Positions 35,537-43,920 of a stretch of 64,000 nt of DNA are shown here, piece by piece. Source of the DNA: an uncultured Oscillospiraceae bacterium. GTDB taxonomy: Bacteria > Bacillota > Clostridia > Oscillospirales > Acutalibacteraceae. Location of the stretch: positions 1 through 64,000 of the forward strand of contig URFG01000005.1 of NCBI GenBank assembly GCA_900547095.1, read 5' to 3'. The notes under the pieces were generated by a model, which saw nothing but the letters and a program-made list of their open reading frames with translations, made no database searches and had not been told where the DNA came from. Both the position numbers and the translations under genes were made by a program. Every line of letters starts with the position of its first letter. Position 1 is the first letter of the stretch.

Positions 35537-36125
35537 TTTTTAAAAATGACTTTCTGTGAATTTCACAAATTCCGTGATTTTTTATGGCTTCGTAGTGCAC
35601 TTTTGTGCCGTAACCTTTATGTGCGGCAAAACCGTAAGACGGATACTTTTCATCATATTCTTTCATCAGTCTGTCCCTGGTCACCTTAGCAAGCACAGAA
35701 GCCGCCGCAACAGAATATGATTTTGAGTCGCCTTTTATTACAGTTTCGCATTTCACGGGGCAATCTTTAGGCTCGCGGTTGCCGTCTATCAAAGCAAGAT
35801 CGGGTAAAGATCTAAGAGAAGAAATTGCCCTGTTCATAGCAAGATAGGTTGCATTTAAAATATTATATTTTTCTATTTCTTCCACGCTTGCAAAAGCTAC
35901 GCTATAATCCAAAGCTTCCTTTTTTATAACTTCAAAAAGCATTTCACGCTTTTTCTCGGTAAGCTTTTTAGAGTCGTCAAGCTCCCCTATTTCAAATCCT
36001 AAAGGAAGTATCACAGCCGCCGCACAAACAGGACCTGCAAGCGGACCTCTGCCTGCCTCGTCAACTCCGCAGACACTTTTAAAACCATTATTTAAAGCTT
36101 TAATTTCATAAGAATAATCAGGCAT
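35526..36125 (-). CDS. rnhB: Ribonuclease HII
   Basis: Removes ribonucleotides and RNA from DNA. The 199 residues carry the metal site motif CGVDEAGRGPLAGPVCAAAV, DSKKLTEKKREMLFE and the C-terminal HRKSFLKN. It overlaps ylqF by 8 bases in the conserved lepB-ylqF-rnhB-yraN order. Confidence 0.95.
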   Translation of the reverse strand: MPDYSYEIKALNNGFKSVCGVDEAGRGPLAGPVCAAAVILPLGFEIGELDDSKKLTEKKREMLFEVIKKEALDYSVAFASVEEIEKYNILNATYLAMNRAISSLRSLPDLALIDGNREPKDCPVKCETVIKGDSKSYSVAAASVLAKVTRDRLMKEYDEKYPSYGFAAHKGYGTKVHYEAIKNHGICEIHRKSFLKNVL

Positions 36126-36996
36126 ACTCGGAGGTCCTTTCTATCGTTACGGCTCCTATTTTCAAATTTCTGTATTCTTCAAGCAGCATATTTGCCGCGC
36201 GCTCTGTATCCACTTCTCCGCCTCTTATCATCATTCCGCGTTTTTTCCCGAGAAGACAGAGCATTTCATAATGGTCTTCGGGAAATTCGGAAATCTTATA
36301 TCTTTGCTCTAAAAGCTCGGGATATGATTTGCTTAAGGTGGCTAAAAGGCGCATCGCAAGAAGTTCCGTATCGATGATCCTGTCTGAAACGGCACCGGTA
36401 AACGCAAGATGCTCGCCTACTGTTTCATCTTCAAATTTCGGCCACAAAACTCCGGGAGTATCCAAAACCTCAAGATTATTTCCTACCTTATACCACTGGT
36501 TTATTCTCGTGACCCCGGGTCTGTTTTCAACCTTTGCCTTTGAGTTTGAAGAAAGCTTATTTATAAAAGAGGATTTTCCTACATTCGGAATTCCCACTAT
36601 CATAATTCTTACGCTTTTGCCCGCCATTCCTTTTTCTTTGTTCTTGGCAATTTTATCGGATAAAAGCGATAATACGCAGTTTTTAAATTCATTTATTCCT
36701 TTGCCGCTTTTGCAATCCGCAGCGACGGCTGAAATTCCGCTTTTTTTATAAATATCTATCCATTTTTCCGTTTCGGCTCTATCCGCCATATCGCATTTAT
36801 TAAGCACGATTATATGAGGCTTATCGCCTATAAGCTCCGGGATATCGGGATTTCTGCTGCTTACGGGAATTCGTGCGTCGGTTATTTCAGCAACCGCGTC
36901 AACAAGCTTTAATTGCTCTTTTATTTTCCTCTTGGTTTTTGCCATGTGGCCGGGAAACCATTGGATATTCTGTGAATTTTCTTTATTTTCCATCAC
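36118..36996 (-). CDS. rbgA: Ribosome biogenesis GTPase YlqF/RbgA
   Basis: Circularly permuted GTPase needed for large ribosomal subunit assembly. The 292 residues show the permuted order, G4 NKCDMADRAE near residue 62 coming before G1 VGIPNVGKSSFINKL near 134 and G3 LDTPGVLWPKFED. The start IQWFPGHMAKTKRKIKEQL is the family hallmark. It overlaps lepB by 14 bases. Confidence 0.95.
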   Translation of the reverse strand: MMENKENSQNIQWFPGHMAKTKRKIKEQLKLVDAVAEITDARIPVSSRNPDIPELIGDKPHIIVLNKCDMADRAETEKWIDIYKKSGISAVAADCKSGKGINEFKNCVLSLLSDKIAKNKEKGMAGKSVRIMIVGIPNVGKSSFINKLSSNSKAKVENRPGVTRINQWYKVGNNLEVLDTPGVLWPKFEDETVGEHLAFTGAVSDRIIDTELLAMRLLATLSKSYPELLEQRYKISEFPEDHYEMLCLLGKKRGMMIRGGEVDTERAANMLLEEYRNLKIGAVTIERTSEYA

Positions 36997-37612
36997 TTAA
37001 TCTCCCGAATTTGGAAAAAGGATATATTCTTATAACCGCTCTGCCTAAAATATATCTGGTATCCACCATTCCATCATTTCCTATTCTTGCAGATCTACTG
37101 TCAAGAGAATCGTTCCTGTTATCTCCGAGCACGAACACGCTCCCCTCGCTTACTACAAGCGGGAATACCACGCCGTCGTCATACTTAAGATTTGTGGGGG
37201 TTTTGGTATATGGTTCGTTTAAAGCCTTACCGTCAACATAGACCTTGCCTGCCTCAAAATCGATATCCACAGTCTGCCCGGCGGTTGCAATTATTCTTTT
37301 TATGATAGGCTTATCGCTTACATCCTCGTCGTTCGAATCGTTTGACGCATTTCTCGATATAACAACGACATCGCCCGCTTTCGGAGAATAAAAAATATTT
37401 GATATAATGACCTTTTCTCCGCTGTGCAAGGTGTTTTGCATAGAGGGTCCGTCAATAGTAGCGATACGGAAAACAAAGGTAAACAAAAACACGACCAAAA
37501 TCATTGCGGATACAATAACTTCCAGCCATTCAAAAATTTCTGTCTTTAAAGAAAGCTTTTCTTCAAGCTCTCTTTTTCCTTTTTTATTTCCGACTTCATT
37601 AAATTCAGACAA
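36983..37612 (-). CDS. lepB: Signal peptidase I
   Basis: Cleaves signal peptides at the membrane. I place the start at TTG 37612, because a GGAGG lies 7 bases upstream; the longer frame to 37654 begins inside the rplS terminator and is not credible. The 209-residue protein has one membrane helix (about residues 31-50), the nucleophile in TIDGPSMQNTLHSGE, the catalytic lysine in IIKRIIATAGQTV and the box GDNRNDSLDSR. Confidence 0.93.
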   Translation of the reverse strand: MSEFNEVGNKKGKRELEEKLSLKTEIFEWLEVIVSAMILVVFLFTFVFRIATIDGPSMQNTLHSGEKVIISNIFYSPKAGDVVVISRNASNDSNDEDVSDKPIIKRIIATAGQTVDIDFEAGKVYVDGKALNEPYTKTPTNLKYDDGVVFPLVVSEGSVFVLGDNRNDSLDSRSARIGNDGMVDTRYILGRAVIRIYPFSKFGRLSDGK

Positions 37613-37642
37613 ATTTATTCCTCCAAATTCTTCGGCTAAAAC

Positions 37643-37675
37643 AAAAAGGGACAAGGCATAAAACCCCGTCCCTCC
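37643..37675 (-). terminator. Terminator of rplS
   Basis: Transcribed as AGGGACGGGG, a short loop and CCTTGTCCCT (37673-37647) with two G-U pairs, then TTTTTGTTTT. It lies before the lepB SD, so lepB transcription depends on read-through or a promoter within it. Confidence 0.85.
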
Positions 37676-37705
37676 ATTCCTGCGGTAAAATACAATTTTT
37701 TAAGG

Positions 37706-38050
37706 TTAACCGATAAGCTCTTTAACCTTTGCCGCTTTACCGACTCTGTCACGCAGATAGTAAAGCTTGGCGCGGCGAACGCGGCCTTTTCTTACAAGCT
37801 CAACCTTGTCAACGATAGGAGAATGAACCGGGAAAACACGCTCTACTCCTACGCCGTATGATAAACGGCGGACAGTAAAGGTTTCGGCTATTCCGCTGTT
37901 GTTCTTAGCGATAACGGTACCTTCAAATACCTGAATACGCTCTTTTTCGCCCTCTTTGATTTTTACGTGTACCTTAACAGTGCTTCCGATTATGATTTCG
38001 GGTGCGTCTGCTTTAAGCATTCCCTGAGTTAATTCTTTAACTGCATCCAT
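37706..38050 (-). CDS. rplS: 50S ribosomal protein L19
   Basis: Large-subunit protein at the 30S-50S interface. It is 114 residues, the normal size, with VKVHVKIKEGEKERIQVFEG, RRLSYGVGVERVFPVHSP and VELVRKGRVRRAKLYYLRDR. SD AGGGAGGAAA is upstream, following a probable leader structure. Confidence 0.97.
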   Translation of the reverse strand: MDAVKELTQGMLKADAPEIIIGSTVKVHVKIKEGEKERIQVFEGTVIAKNNSGIAETFTVRRLSYGVGVERVFPVHSPIVDKVELVRKGRVRRAKLYYLRDRVGKAAKVKELIG

Positions 38051-38160
38051 TTAAAATTTCCTCCCTGACTTTTTTCAAGCGTTCATGCCATATTACAGAG
38101 GACCGCTCGCTTCAATGTCGATAATATTTTCGGCACTAAACCCACCTTTGGGAAAAGGTG
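38051..38160 (-). promoter_or_regulatory. Probable L19 autoregulatory leader
   Basis: The 110 bases before rplS include a stem ACCTTTTCCCAAAGGT-like hairpin and a GCGAGCGGTCCTC with CATGAACGCTTG segment, placed directly before the SD. The position and AGCGGNCC/GAACGC words recall the ribosomal-protein L19 leader of Firmicutes. I have not matched it to the family by alignment. Confidence 0.4.
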
Positions 38161-38255
38161 AAATAAAATGCTCAAATATAATACCATATCTTATAAAAAA
38201 AATCAAGTATTTTTTTATATTTTCGCTCTTTTGGCATAATCCCATAAATTAGGTA

Positions 38256-38285
38256 TTGACAAAATACCCGATTTAGTGGGATAAT
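38256..38285 (+). promoter_or_regulatory. Sigma-A-like promoter for rsmD-coaD
   Basis: TTGACA (38256-38261), an 18 base spacer and GATAAT (38280-38285), 35 bases before the rsmD start. Confidence 0.65.
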
Positions 38286-38319
38286 AAGGTAGATAATAAT
38301 ATATTTTGGAGTTTTGCCG

Positions 38320-38871
38320 ATGCGAGTTATTACAGGTTCCGCCGGAGGCTTAAAGCTTTGCACGGTCGCGGGAAACGATATCGTAAGGCCCACGGGTGAA
38401 AAAGCCAAGGAGGGCATTTTCTCTTCTATCCAGTTTGATATAGAGGGCAGAAGAATTCTCGATCTTTTCGCAGGAAGCGGTCAGCTCGGAATTGAGGCTT
38501 TGAGCAGAGGCGCAAAAGAAGCGGTATTTGTCGATATTTCCGATGCTTCGCTGAATGCTGTCAGAAAAAATCTTGCCGTAACAGGTTTTGAGGGAAATTC
38601 TTCGGTTATAAAATCCGATTATATGTCATATCTTCTAAGCACCGATAAAAAATTCGATATCGCTTTTTTGGATCCGCCTTATGAGGCAGGCCTTCTTCTC
38701 CCGGCGCTTGAAAAGATATCTAATGTGATGAGCAAATTCGGATTAGTTATCTGCGAGCACCCGGCAGAGGTTATAATGCCTGAATATTGTGGGAACTTAA
38801 AGCTTAAAAAACATTATAAATACGGTAAAATACATATATCGGTTTATAAAAGGGGTGATAATATTGAATGA
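38320..38871 (+). CDS. rsmD: 16S rRNA (guanine966-N2)-methyltransferase RsmD
   Basis: Methylates G966 of 16S rRNA. The 183-residue protein has the SAM motif LDLFAGSGQLGIEALSRGA, the catalytic DPPYEAGLLLP and the family opening MRVITGSAGGLKL with RPTGEKAKEGIFS. The ATG at 38320 has GGAG 8 bases upstream, so the longer TTG reading at 38314 is not used. It overlaps coaD. Confidence 0.95.
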   Translation: MRVITGSAGGLKLCTVAGNDIVRPTGEKAKEGIFSSIQFDIEGRRILDLFAGSGQLGIEALSRGAKEAVFVDISDASLNAVRKNLAVTGFEGNSSVIKSDYMSYLLSTDKKFDIAFLDPPYEAGLLLPALEKISNVMSKFGLVICEHPAEVIMPEYCGNLKLKKHYKYGKIHISVYKRGDNIE

Positions 38872-39349
38872 ACGCATAGCAATATGCCCCGGAAGCTTTG
38901 ATCCTATAACTATAGGTCATCTCGATATCATTTCAAGAGCAAGCACTATGTTTGATAAGCTTATAGTTGTGGTTATGACGAATGCCAACAAGCAATGTGC
39001 TTTTACTAAACAAGAGCGGAAAGAAATGATTTTAAAGACTGTAAAGGACTTAAAGAATGTCGAAGTAGATCTGTATGACGGGCTTCTTGCCGATTATTGC
39101 AAAAAGAAAAATGCCTGTGCAATAATAAAAGGTTTAAGAGCAATGTCGGACTTCGAATACGAATTCCAAATGGCGCTCACCAATAAAAAATTAAATCCCG
39201 ATGTTGAAACGCTGTTTTTAACAACAAGAGCGGAAAATATGTATTTAAGCTCAAGTATGGTAAGGCAGATAGCAGGAATGGGCGGAGATATCTCGGGCTT
39301 TGTTTCAAAAGAAATATATGAAGATATAGTAAAAAGACTTTCAGAATAA
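38864..39349 (+). CDS. coaD: Phosphopantetheine adenylyltransferase
   Basis: Fourth step of coenzyme A synthesis. The start is TTG 38864 with AGGGG 8 bases upstream (MNERIAICPGSF), since the GTG at 38855 falls inside the SD. Motifs are CPGSFDPITIGHLDI, KGLRAMSDFEYEFQM and LSSSMVRQIAGMGG. About 161 residues, a normal size. Confidence 0.95.
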   Translation: MNERIAICPGSFDPITIGHLDIISRASTMFDKLIVVVMTNANKQCAFTKQERKEMILKTVKDLKNVEVDLYDGLLADYCKKKNACAIIKGLRAMSDFEYEFQMALTNKKLNPDVETLFLTTRAENMYLSSSMVRQIAGMGGDISGFVSKEIYEDIVKRLSE

Positions 39350-39374
39350 AAGAAGATAAAAAAGGAGAATTATT

Positions 39375-39842
39375 ATGACACTTGACGAGTTACTTGAACA
39401 GTTTGATGAGGTTTTAGACAGCGGAATTAAAATCCCCGGCAAAAAAACGGTTGTGGATATCGAAAAGCTCCGCGCTGTTGTTGACGATATCAGACTCAAT
39501 ATCCCGAGCGAAATAAAGCAGGCGCGCGGAATAGTATCGGACAGAGCAGATATTATTACCAATGCTAAGCACGAGGCCGACAGCATTATCCGCAACGCAG
39601 AGGAGCGCGCAAAAGCGGCTGTCGCTCAGGAAGAAATTGTTAAAATGGCTCAGGAAAAAGCCGCAGAGATCATTTCCCACGCTCAGACTAAGAGCAGAGA
39701 AATGAGAAAAGCCGCTCAGGAATTTGTTGACGATCTTATGTGCCGTGCGGATGAAGAACTCACCGCTAATTTAGGCGAAATAAGAAAAACTCGCGCGGCA
39801 TTAAGGCAGCAGGTGCCCTCATCAGGAAATCAAAATCAGTGA
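39375..39842 (+). CDS. Coiled-coil protein after coaD
   Basis: A 155-residue soluble, charged protein with long heptad stretches from about residue 27 to 145 (SDRADIITNAKHEADSIIR, AEERAKAAVAQEEI, RADEELTANLGEIRK), no membrane segment. It resembles ATP synthase b-subunit or DivIVA-like coiled coils in composition. Homologs after coaD in Clostridia are usually labelled ATPase-like, without evidence. The function is unknown. SD AAGGAG precedes the ATG; it ends before a strong terminator. Confidence 0.8.
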   Translation: MTLDELLEQFDEVLDSGIKIPGKKTVVDIEKLRAVVDDIRLNIPSEIKQARGIVSDRADIITNAKHEADSIIRNAEERAKAAVAQEEIVKMAQEKAAEIISHAQTKSREMRKAAQEFVDDLMCRADEELTANLGEIRKTRAALRQQVPSSGNQNQ

Positions 39843-39846
39843 AAAT

Positions 39847-39896
39847 AAAAAAAATATAAGCGGCAGTTAAATTTAACTGCCGCTTATATTTTTTAA
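39847..39896. terminator. Bidirectional terminator between coiled-coil gene and tspO
   Basis: A 22 bp perfect palindrome (39849-39870 with 39873-39894) built on AAGCGGCAGTTAA, with T/A runs on both sides. Confidence 0.92.
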
Positions 39897-40372
39897 TTCA
39901 ATACATAAACTCCGAAATTAAGATATGCAGCAATAATAAGCCAGATAAGATAAGGGATCTGCAGATATGCCGCAGGCTTTGATATCTTATAAAACTTCAT
40001 TATCATCAGCACAACAGCCGCGATCATTAAAATCAGAATAATAAATGCGAGAAGATACATTTTGAATTTAAAGAACACGGGCGACCATATAAAATTCAAA
40101 AAGAGCTGCACGAAAAACACGGTTTTTGCAACTGTTTTCTCGTCCTCCGAAGCCGACTTATCCACAGAAACAAGATACAGCGATATTCCCATAAGTACAT
40201 ACAGTATCGACCAGACTATCGGGAAAACTATACCGGGCGGAGAAAGCGGCGGCCTTTCGATAGAGGAATATATCTTCATATCGGAGCCGACTATTAAAGT
40301 TGAAAGTCCTCCCGCGATAAGCGGAATAAGAATACAAATTGCCAGCTTTTTAATATTGATTTTAAATATCAT
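39893..40372 (-). CDS. TspO/MBR family protein
   Basis: Five-helix membrane protein of the tryptophan-rich sensory protein family, which binds porphyrins and, in bacteria, affects tetrapyrrole and stress signalling. The 159 residues show SIERPPLSPPGIVFPIVWS, LYVLMGISLYLV and NFIWSPVFFKFKMY, with five hydrophobic segments. The gene is 14 bases after the PHP gene, in the same direction. Confidence 0.92.
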   Translation of the reverse strand: MIFKINIKKLAICILIPLIAGGLSTLIVGSDMKIYSSIERPPLSPPGIVFPIVWSILYVLMGISLYLVSVDKSASEDEKTVAKTVFFVQLFLNFIWSPVFFKFKMYLLAFIILILMIAAVVLMIMKFYKISKPAAYLQIPYLIWLIIAAYLNFGVYVLN

Positions 40373-40386
40373 TCATATCACCGATA

Positions 40387-41169
40387 CTATTTTATGTAAT
40401 TATCGGCGCTTTTATTATTTATAGGAGTAATATTTAATTCGCTTAATATTTCAAGTGCTCTTTCTTCGGGGTCGGTATTATTTATTTCTCTTATAGAATG
40501 CGCGTCCAACCCCATAACTACGTCATTTCCGACTTCTTTAACAATTTCAAAAAATTCTCTGCAGGGATATTTGCTTTTAAAATCCACACCTCTTAAATTG
40601 AATTCCAAAGGAACCTTACAGTCAAGCGCGGTACGGCAGAGCTTTTCCATTTCTGATAAATAAATATTGCTTTTCCTATCGGCGAAATTTATAAGGTCAG
40701 GATGGGCGACATAGGTAAATTTCCCCGTTTTTATGCCCTCTGTCACTTGCAAAACATATTGCTTTAAAATTTTAGGATCTTCGGTTCTTGCTCCGCTGTA
40801 GACACCATCGTATTCATTATTTGTGTGGTGTTGGCCGAGAATAAGGTAATCATATCCGTATTTTTCAATGTTTTCGACCGTTTTATCAAAATGTTTCGGA
40901 TAAAATTCCGCTTCATACCCTACATAGATCTCGATCTTATCTTTATATTTTTCTTTTAATCTTCTGATCCCGCTAACATAAGTTTCAGTTTCCCCTTTTA
41001 ACATTCTGAATCCGCTTAAAAAGTGGTTTGTTTCCCCGAAATCATAAGGAATATGATCGGAAAATCCAAGCTGTTTTATTCCGCGGTTTATCGCCGCTAA
41101 AACATATTCTTCAGGGGTTTCGGAGGCGTGACGGCAAAGATAAGTATGCGTGTGAAGATTAAAATTCAT
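40387..41169 (-). CDS. Histidinol-phosphatase-like PHP domain protein
   Basis: A PHP-superfamily phosphatase. NLHTHTYLCRHASETPEEYV starts it with the HxH metal ligands, followed by LGFSDHIPYDF, GYEAEFYPKHF, LILGQHHTNN and VMGLDAHS. The HisK/HisJ class converts histidinol phosphate to histidinol; no other his genes are nearby, so the role is inferred from family. Start ATG 41169, with AGGTGA upstream, is preferred over GTG 41178. Confidence 0.88.
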   Translation of the reverse strand: MNFNLHTHTYLCRHASETPEEYVLAAINRGIKQLGFSDHIPYDFGETNHFLSGFRMLKGETETYVSGIRRLKEKYKDKIEIYVGYEAEFYPKHFDKTVENIEKYGYDYLILGQHHTNNEYDGVYSGARTEDPKILKQYVLQVTEGIKTGKFTYVAHPDLINFADRKSNIYLSEMEKLCRTALDCKVPLEFNLRGVDFKSKYPCREFFEIVKEVGNDVVMGLDAHSIREINNTDPEERALEILSELNITPINNKSADNYIK

Positions 41170-41190
41170 AAATATCACCTAACTTTTAAA

Positions 41191-41218
41191 AAAGGGCCGC
41201 GAAAATTCGCGACCCTTT
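41191..41218 (-). terminator. Terminator of gapA
   Basis: AAAGGGCCGCGA (41191-41202) pairs with TCGCGACCCTTT (41207-41218); the minus strand continues TTTAAAAGTT after the stem. Confidence 0.85.
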
Positions 41219-41233
41219 AATAATTTTAATTTA

Positions 41234-42244
41234 TCAGATTTCAGCGAAATACTTGATAGTGCGAACCATCTGGCTTGTATAGCTGTTCTCGTTATCATAC
41301 CAAGAAACAACCTGTACCTGATAGGTATCGTCGTCAATCTTTGTAACCATTGTCTGAGTAGCGTCAAAGAGCGAACCATAAGTGATACCGATGATATCGG
41401 AAGATACGAGCGGCTCTTCGGTGTAACCGAAAGACGCGCTTGAAGCAGCCTTCATAGCGGCATTGATACCCTCAACGGTAACATCTTTGCCTTTTACAAC
41501 TGCAACAAGAATAGTTGTAGAACCAGTCGGAACCGGAACACGCTGAGCAGAACCGATAAGCTTACCGTTAAGCTCAGGAATAACAAGACCGATAGCCTTA
41601 GCAGCACCTGTTGAGTTAGGAACTATATTAACGGCAGCTGCACGAGCGCGGCGGAGATCACCTTTTCTGTGCGGACCGTCAAGTACCATCTGATCGCCTG
41701 TAAAAGCGTGAACAGTGGTCATAATACCGCTTACTATAGGAGCATACTTGTTAAGAGTATCAGCCATAGGAGCTAAGCAGTTGGTTGTGCAGGAAGCTGC
41801 GGAAATAATCTTGTCCTCTTTAGTGAGAGTCTTTTCATTTACGCTGTAAACGATAGTGGGAAGATCTTTACCTGCAGGAGCAGAAATAACAACCTTCTTA
41901 GCGCCGGCATCGATATGAGCCTGTGCTTTATCCTTAGAAGTATAGAAACCTGTGCACTCTAATACAACATCAACGCCGATTTCTCCCCAGGGAAGATCTG
42001 CGGCATTTTTCTCAGCATAGATTTTGATAGTTTTACCGTCAACTGTGATGCTGTCCTCGCCTGCAACTACGGTGTCAGCAAGAGCATATCTGCCCTGTGC
42101 GGAATCGTACTTAAGAAGATGAGCAAGCATAGCGGGGCTTGTAAGATCGTTAATAGCGACAACCTCATAACCCTCTGCGCCGAACATCTGACGGAAAGCC
42201 AGACGGCCGATACGGCCGAAACCGTTAATAGCAACTTTTACCAT
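41234..42244 (-). CDS. gapA: Glyceraldehyde-3-phosphate dehydrogenase
   Basis: NAD-dependent glycolytic dehydrogenase, 336 residues. NAD-binding INGFGRIGRLAFRQM, the catalytic cysteine in SAASCTTNCLAPMADTLN and the C-terminal SWYDNENSYTSQMVRTIK are intact. It has its own promoter and terminator. Confidence 0.97.
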   Translation of the reverse strand: MVKVAINGFGRIGRLAFRQMFGAEGYEVVAINDLTSPAMLAHLLKYDSAQGRYALADTVVAGEDSITVDGKTIKIYAEKNAADLPWGEIGVDVVLECTGFYTSKDKAQAHIDAGAKKVVISAPAGKDLPTIVYSVNEKTLTKEDKIISAASCTTNCLAPMADTLNKYAPIVSGIMTTVHAFTGDQMVLDGPHRKGDLRRARAAAVNIVPNSTGAAKAIGLVIPELNGKLIGSAQRVPVPTGSTTILVAVVKGKDVTVEGINAAMKAASSASFGYTEEPLVSSDIIGITYGSLFDATQTMVTKIDDDTYQVQVVSWYDNENSYTSQMVRTIKYFAEI

Positions 42245-42273
42245 TGGAATAACCTCCTAAATTTTCTTTTATT

Positions 42274-42302
42274 ATTTTACTCCATATCAAACTTTTTTTC
42301 AA
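42274..42302 (-). promoter_or_regulatory. Sigma-A-like promoter for gapA
   Basis: TTGAAA (42302-42297), a 17 base spacer and TAAAAT (42279-42274), 30 bases before the start codon, which is preceded by AGGAGG. Confidence 0.65.
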
Positions 42303-42312
42303 GATGTTTTAC

Positions 42313-43920
42313 CTAATTTTTAACAATTTTTTCATTTTTTATTCCGTTTTTGCAGAATTTAAGCGAAATTTTATCAAAAACAGCCTCTGCGCATTTAAGA
42401 CCGTCTACCGCGGCGGACATAATTCCGCCCGCGTAACCTGCTCCCTCTCCGCAGGGATAAAGCCCTTTAAGCGATGCGCTTTCAAGGCTTTCATTTCTTA
42501 CGATCCTCACAGGCGAAGAGCTCCTGGTTTCGGGAGCCGTGAGTACAGCGTTTTTATCGGCAAAGCCCGATATTTTTTTATCAAACTCAACTATTCCTTT
42601 TTTAAGCGCCGATACCACAAATTCAGGAAATATTTCCGATAGATCTGTCTGAATAAATTCCGGTCTTACCGTCGGCTTTATCATTCCTATCTTAACGTCT
42701 TCTCCGAAAACAAAGCTTCCAACCGTGGAAACAGGAACTTTTCCGCTTCCGGCTTTAAAGGCTGATTTTTCTATTCTTTCCTGGAACTCACAGCCTGAAA
42801 GGATACCGCCTTCAAGATCTTTAGGCTCAACACTCACAAGCACCGCGCTGTTTGAATTTTCAAGATCTCTGCTTTTATAACTCATTCCGTTGACGCAAAA
42901 AGCGCCCTGCCTATCGGAAGAATTTACGACCTCTCCGCCCGGGCACATACAAAAAGTGTAAACTCCCCTGCCGTCTTCAAGGTGGCAGGCAAGCTTATAG
43001 CTTGCGGCTCCGAGCCTTTTATCGCCTGCAAATTTCCCGTAAAGAGCTTTATCGATATTTTCTCTTTTATGCTCGATCCTTACTCCCACGGAAAACGGCT
43101 TTTTGATCATTTCTATATTATTATCAAGGAGCATTTTAAATGTATCTCTCGCGCTGTGGCCGCAGGCGAGAATTATAAAAGAGCAGTTTTCTAAACTGCC
43201 GTTAAGATAAATGCCCGATAAATCGCCGTCAGAGAATACAAAATCTTCAAATTTAGTATTAAACCTAACTTCTCCGCCCAAAGCTTCTATTTCTTTTCGG
43301 ATATTTACAACGATTTTTCTTAAAACATCGGTGCCGATATGAGGCTTTGCGTCGGTAAGAATATTTTCATCGGCTCCGAAATTTACAAATTCTTTTAATA
43401 TCGCGCGGCATCTTTTATCCTTGATACCGGTGTTTAGCTTGCCGTCGGAAAAAGTGCCTGCTCCGCCCTCGCCCGACTGGATATTCGACCGCTCGTTTAA
43501 AACTCCTGTCTTAAAATAGGTTTCAACATCTTTAATTCTCGTTTCGATATCGGCGCCCTGTTCTGCAACCACAGGCTTTAAGCCTGCTCTTGCAAGATAA
43601 AGCGCCGCAAACATACCAGCAGGACCGAATCCTATTACGTACGGTCTTTCTTTAAATTTATAAGAAAACTTCTTAAATTCATACTTTTCTTCTTTGAAAA
43701 CCGCCGTATTTTTATATTTTTTAAGAATTCTTTTTTCTTCTTTTCCGACATCCGCTATAAAAGAACAGCAAAAAAGAATATTATCCTTTTTTCTCGCGTC
43801 GACAGATTTTCTGTAAAGCTTAGCAAAATCGACTTTTATTTTAAGGTGTTCGGAAACGATTTTTTCAGGACATTTAAAATCCGTGTTTAACGGACAAAAA
43901 ACATTATTTATTATTATCAT
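42313..43920 (-). CDS. FAD-dependent dehydrogenase, COG2509-like
   Basis: A 535-residue flavoprotein of unknown substrate. The FAD site YVIGFGPAGMFAALYLARAG is near residue 95, with NIQSGEGGAGTFSDGKLNTG and GYAGGIMSAAVDGLKCAEA also typical. The first 90 residues are a family-specific N-terminal domain. The ATG at 43920 has GGCGGTGC upstream and overlaps the previous gene's stop (ATGA); the longer frame to 43977 is not needed. With the next gene it forms a flavoprotein pair. Confidence 0.9.
   Translation of the reverse strand: MIIINNVFCPLNTDFKCPEKIVSEHLKIKVDFAKLYRKSVDARKKDNILFCCSFIADVGKEEKRILKKYKNTAVFKEEKYEFKKFSYKFKERPYVIGFGPAGMFAALYLARAGLKPVVAEQGADIETRIKDVETYFKTGVLNERSNIQSGEGGAGTFSDGKLNTGIKDKRCRAILKEFVNFGADENILTDAKPHIGTDVLRKIVVNIRKEIEALGGEVRFNTKFEDFVFSDGDLSGIYLNGSLENCSFIILACGHSARDTFKMLLDNNIEMIKKPFSVGVRIEHKRENIDKALYGKFAGDKRLGAASYKLACHLEDGRGVYTFCMCPGGEVVNSSDRQGAFCVNGMSYKSRDLENSNSAVLVSVEPKDLEGGILSGCEFQERIEKSAFKAGSGKVPVSTVGSFVFGEDVKIGMIKPTVRPEFIQTDLSEIFPEFVVSALKKGIVEFDKKISGFADKNAVLTAPETRSSSPVRIVRNESLESASLKGLYPCGEGAGYAGGIMSAAVDGLKCAEAVFDKISLKFCKNGIKNEKIVKN

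Noticed and set aside
41179..41379. 66-codon minus-strand frame at the 3' end of gapA
   Set aside because: It overlaps the GAPDH C-terminal motif in another frame and includes the terminator.
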